A stretch of 8,003 bases of DNA from positions 1 to 8,003 of the forward strand of contig CAZQEN010000345.1 of NCBI GenBank assembly GCA_964591605.1, written 5' to 3'. Positions 7,140-8,003 of this stretch are shown in pieces. Each line of letters starts with the position of its first letter. Position 1 is the stretch's first letter. A model generated the notes under the pieces. The model saw only the letters and a program-made list of their open reading frames with translations. It was not told the DNA's origin and did not search any database. A program made the translations under genes and the position numbers. Origin of the DNA: CAYLLT01 sp964591605. GTDB taxonomy: Bacteria; Planctomycetota; Phycisphaerae; UBA1845; PWPN01.

Positions 7140-7318
7140 CCGGCAGGGCGCACGAGGGTTGCCAGGGACTTCCAGTCCCTGGGAACGAACTGCTACTTTC
7201 CTTCTGGCCCTCCCCTGTGTTTCTCCGCCCTGCGGACGGAGGAAAACAAGGGGGGGATTTGACTGAGGCTGGCATCCAGGCACTCAAAGTCCCTGGCAAC
7301 CATCGAATGCCCTGCGGG
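7140..7318. repeat. 179-base imperfect palindrome, MITE- or REPIN-like
   Basis: Left arm 7140-7182 pairs with right arm 7276-7318; by hand I count 35 complementary positions of 43 with no gaps. The best block is GGTTGCCAGGGACT (7157-7170) against its exact complement (7288-7301). Near the same centre lies a further stem, about 7208-7227 with 7237-7256, and an alternative small hairpin TCCGC-CCT-GCGGA (7224-7236). The left arm contains its own perfect hairpin: CCAGGGACT, loop TCC, AGTCCCTGG (7162-7182). Small hairpins also sit at both ends: CGCCC-GGCA-GGGCG (7137-7150) and TGCCC-TGC-GGGCA (7308-7320). There is no transposase, and no target duplication was established. It could be a non-autonomous element, a cluster of repeat hairpins or a structured leader RNA. 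Confidence 0.7.
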
Positions 7319-7332
7319 CACAGGAGTGAGCG

Positions 7333-7362
7333 ATGCCCGACCAAGCTGCCAGACCCGCATGA
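7333..7362 (+). CDS. Nine-residue leader frame upstream of the sigma gene
   Basis: ATG 7333 is preceded by a full AGGAG (7322-7326) at six bases, the strongest plus-strand ribosome binding site in the region. It encodes MPDQAARPA and stops at TGA 7360-7362, ten bases before the sigma factor ATG at 7373, which itself has no Shine-Dalgarno. It could be a leader peptide that delivers ribosomes to the sigma start by reinitiation. The peptide shows no run of a single amino acid that would suggest attenuation. It could also be chance; nothing shows it is translated. Confidence 0.3.
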   Translation: MPDQAARPA

Positions 7363-7372
7363 TTGGCCGAAC

Positions 7373-7930
7373 ATGTCGTATACCTCCGACAGTCGAAGCG
7401 ATCAGGAGCTGGTCGATCGGGCCGCGGCGGGCGATCAGCGGGCGTTCGAGGCCCTCTACCACCGTCACCGCGACTGGGTGCTTCGCGCGGCGGCCCGCTT
7501 CACCGCCCCCCCCGACGATGCGGCGGATGTACTGCAGAACACGTTTCTGTACCTGGTCCGCCGGCTGCCCGGCCTGCGTCTGACCGGCCGGCTGACCACG
7601 CTGCTCTATCCGGTCGTCAAGCACCTGGCGATGGAGGTCGCGCGAAAGCACAAGACCGAGCGGCTTGAAGATGGCCTGACCGAGGATCTCGAGGTCGCCG
7701 CAACGGACCGCTCATCGGCCCGCGCTGACCTGCGCGTCGTCCTCGCCCGTCTGCCCGACGTCCAGCGCGAGGTGGTCCAGCTTCGCTTCATCGATGACCT
7801 GAGCCTTTCGGAAATCGCCGAGGCCTTGAGTGTCCCGCTGGGCACGGTCAAGTCCCGCCTCCACAACGCCATCGCCGCCCTGCGCCGCGACTCCGCCACG
7901 CGGCGGTACTTCCTGGACGAGGATGTCTGA
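7373..7930 (+). CDS. ECF-type RNA polymerase sigma factor
   Basis: 185 residues, a normal length for this family. Residues about 24-95 are sigma region 2: AFEALYHRHRDWVLRAA, then DDAADVLQNTFLYLVRRL (48-65), where the DxxDxxQxTF core binds polymerase and the -10 element, then LLYPVVKHLAMEVARKHK. About 118-175 is region 4: LARLPDVQREVVQLRF, then LSLSEIAEALSVPLGTVKSRLHNAIAAL, whose helix-turn-helix reads the -35. No anti-sigma factor gene is visible in the 73 bases left, although these often lie directly downstream. The start at 7373 is chosen because homology begins at SDQELVDRA. An in-frame ATG at 7307 lies in the palindrome and adds repeat-derived residues. There is no Shine-Dalgarno at 7373. 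It is divergent from the GH99-like gene, so a regulatory link is possible but unproven. Confidence 0.93.
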   Translation: MSYTSDSRSDQELVDRAAAGDQRAFEALYHRHRDWVLRAAARFTAPPDDAADVLQNTFLYLVRRLPGLRLTGRLTTLLYPVVKHLAMEVARKHKTERLEDGLTEDLEVAATDRSSARADLRVVLARLPDVQREVVQLRFIDDLSLSEIAEALSVPLGTVKSRLHNAIAALRRDSATRRYFLDEDV

Positions 7931-7936
7931 TCGTAG

Positions 7937-8003
7937 CACGGGCATCCTTGCCCGTGATGTCACATGGGCATCCTGCCCATGTGCACGGCCTGGAAGGCCG
8001 TGC
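7937..8003. repeat. Three consecutive perfect hairpins after the sigma gene
   Basis: Hairpin 1: CACGGGCA (7937-7944), loop TCCT, TGCCCGTG (7949-7956). Hairpin 2: CACATGGGCA (7961-7970), loop TCC, TGCCCATGTG (7974-7983). Hairpin 3: GCACGGCC (7983-7990), loop TGGAA, GGCCGTGC (7996-8003), probably continuing past the edge. They are tightly packed from six bases after the stop codon. They could act together as a transcript end or 3' stabiliser for the sigma mRNA, but none has a T-run, so a standard intrinsic terminator is not supported. The sequences look like a dispersed repeat family (inference). Confidence 0.8.

Larger units (their letters stand above)
7012..7372. other. Divergent intergenic region, 361 bases
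   Basis: Lies between the GH99-like gene (minus) and the ECF sigma gene (plus). Reading left to right it holds the minus-strand ribosome binding site (7020-7023), an extended -10 candidate (7040-7045), about 90 bases of GC-rich sequence in which I see nothing specific, the 179-base palindrome (7140-7318) and the short leader frame (7333-7362). No convincing plus-strand promoter was found. Confidence 0.8.

Noticed and set aside
7182..7210. GGAAC-type ECF -35 that might self-regulate the sigma gene
   Set aside because: No matching -10 at the usual spacing, and the motif is part of the palindrome arm.
7259..7287. TTGACT as a -35 for the sigma gene
   Set aside because: The hexamers 16-18 bases downstream (for example ACTCAA) do not resemble a -10.
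7012..7374. Upstream extension of the GH99-like frame by 121 codons to ATG 7374
   Set aside because: The added residues are read from the palindrome and have no domain character; a signal peptide with a ribosome binding site begins at 7011.

Overview
The window looks like high-GC DNA from a planctomycete, most likely of the Phycisphaerae type; this is an inference from style, with no marker gene present. Supporting signs are secreted multidomain glycosidases ending in calcium-binding repeats, a dockerin-like tail of the GDxDxDxxVDxxDF form, an ECF sigma factor with no clear Shine-Dalgarno, and abundant small palindromic and heptameric repeats, some inside genes.

Layout: three genes lie on the minus strand and one on the plus strand. 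Read in transcription order, the minus-strand genes are: (1) 7011-4762, a secreted protein with a GH71/GH99-like catalytic domain, a beta-sandwich region, a BACON-like domain and a dockerin-like tail; (2) 4655-2808, a polytopic membrane protein of the bacterial TMTC/TPR (GT-C-like) type; (3) 2588 to beyond position 1, a secreted GHL10 (DUF187) glycosidase-like protein with a carboxypeptidase-regulatory-like domain, two BACON-like domains and thrombospondin type 3 calcium repeats, cut by the window edge. The third gene is found by reading the minus strand from its start at 2588, because it has no stop inside the window. The plus-strand gene at 7373-7930 encodes an ECF sigma factor, divergent from the first minus-strand gene.

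The 361-base divergent region 7012-7372 holds an extended -10 promoter candidate for the minus-strand gene, a 179-base imperfect palindrome, and a nine-codon reading frame with a strong Shine-Dalgarno just ahead of the sigma gene. Three perfect hairpins follow the sigma gene back to back up to the window edge. The TMTC-like gene carries two in-frame repeat insertions: a REP-like inverted repeat (3766-3905) and a heptamer array (4051-4089). A sister heptamer array (4664-4697) sits at its 5' end.

Working together (inference): two secreted glycan-active proteins and a membrane glycosyltransferase-like protein could form a glycan-handling locus, and the divergent ECF sigma factor might control it. 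The most unusual material is the set of repeats: short hairpins with different stems but a shared TCC-type loop, and repeats tolerated inside loops of a membrane protein.
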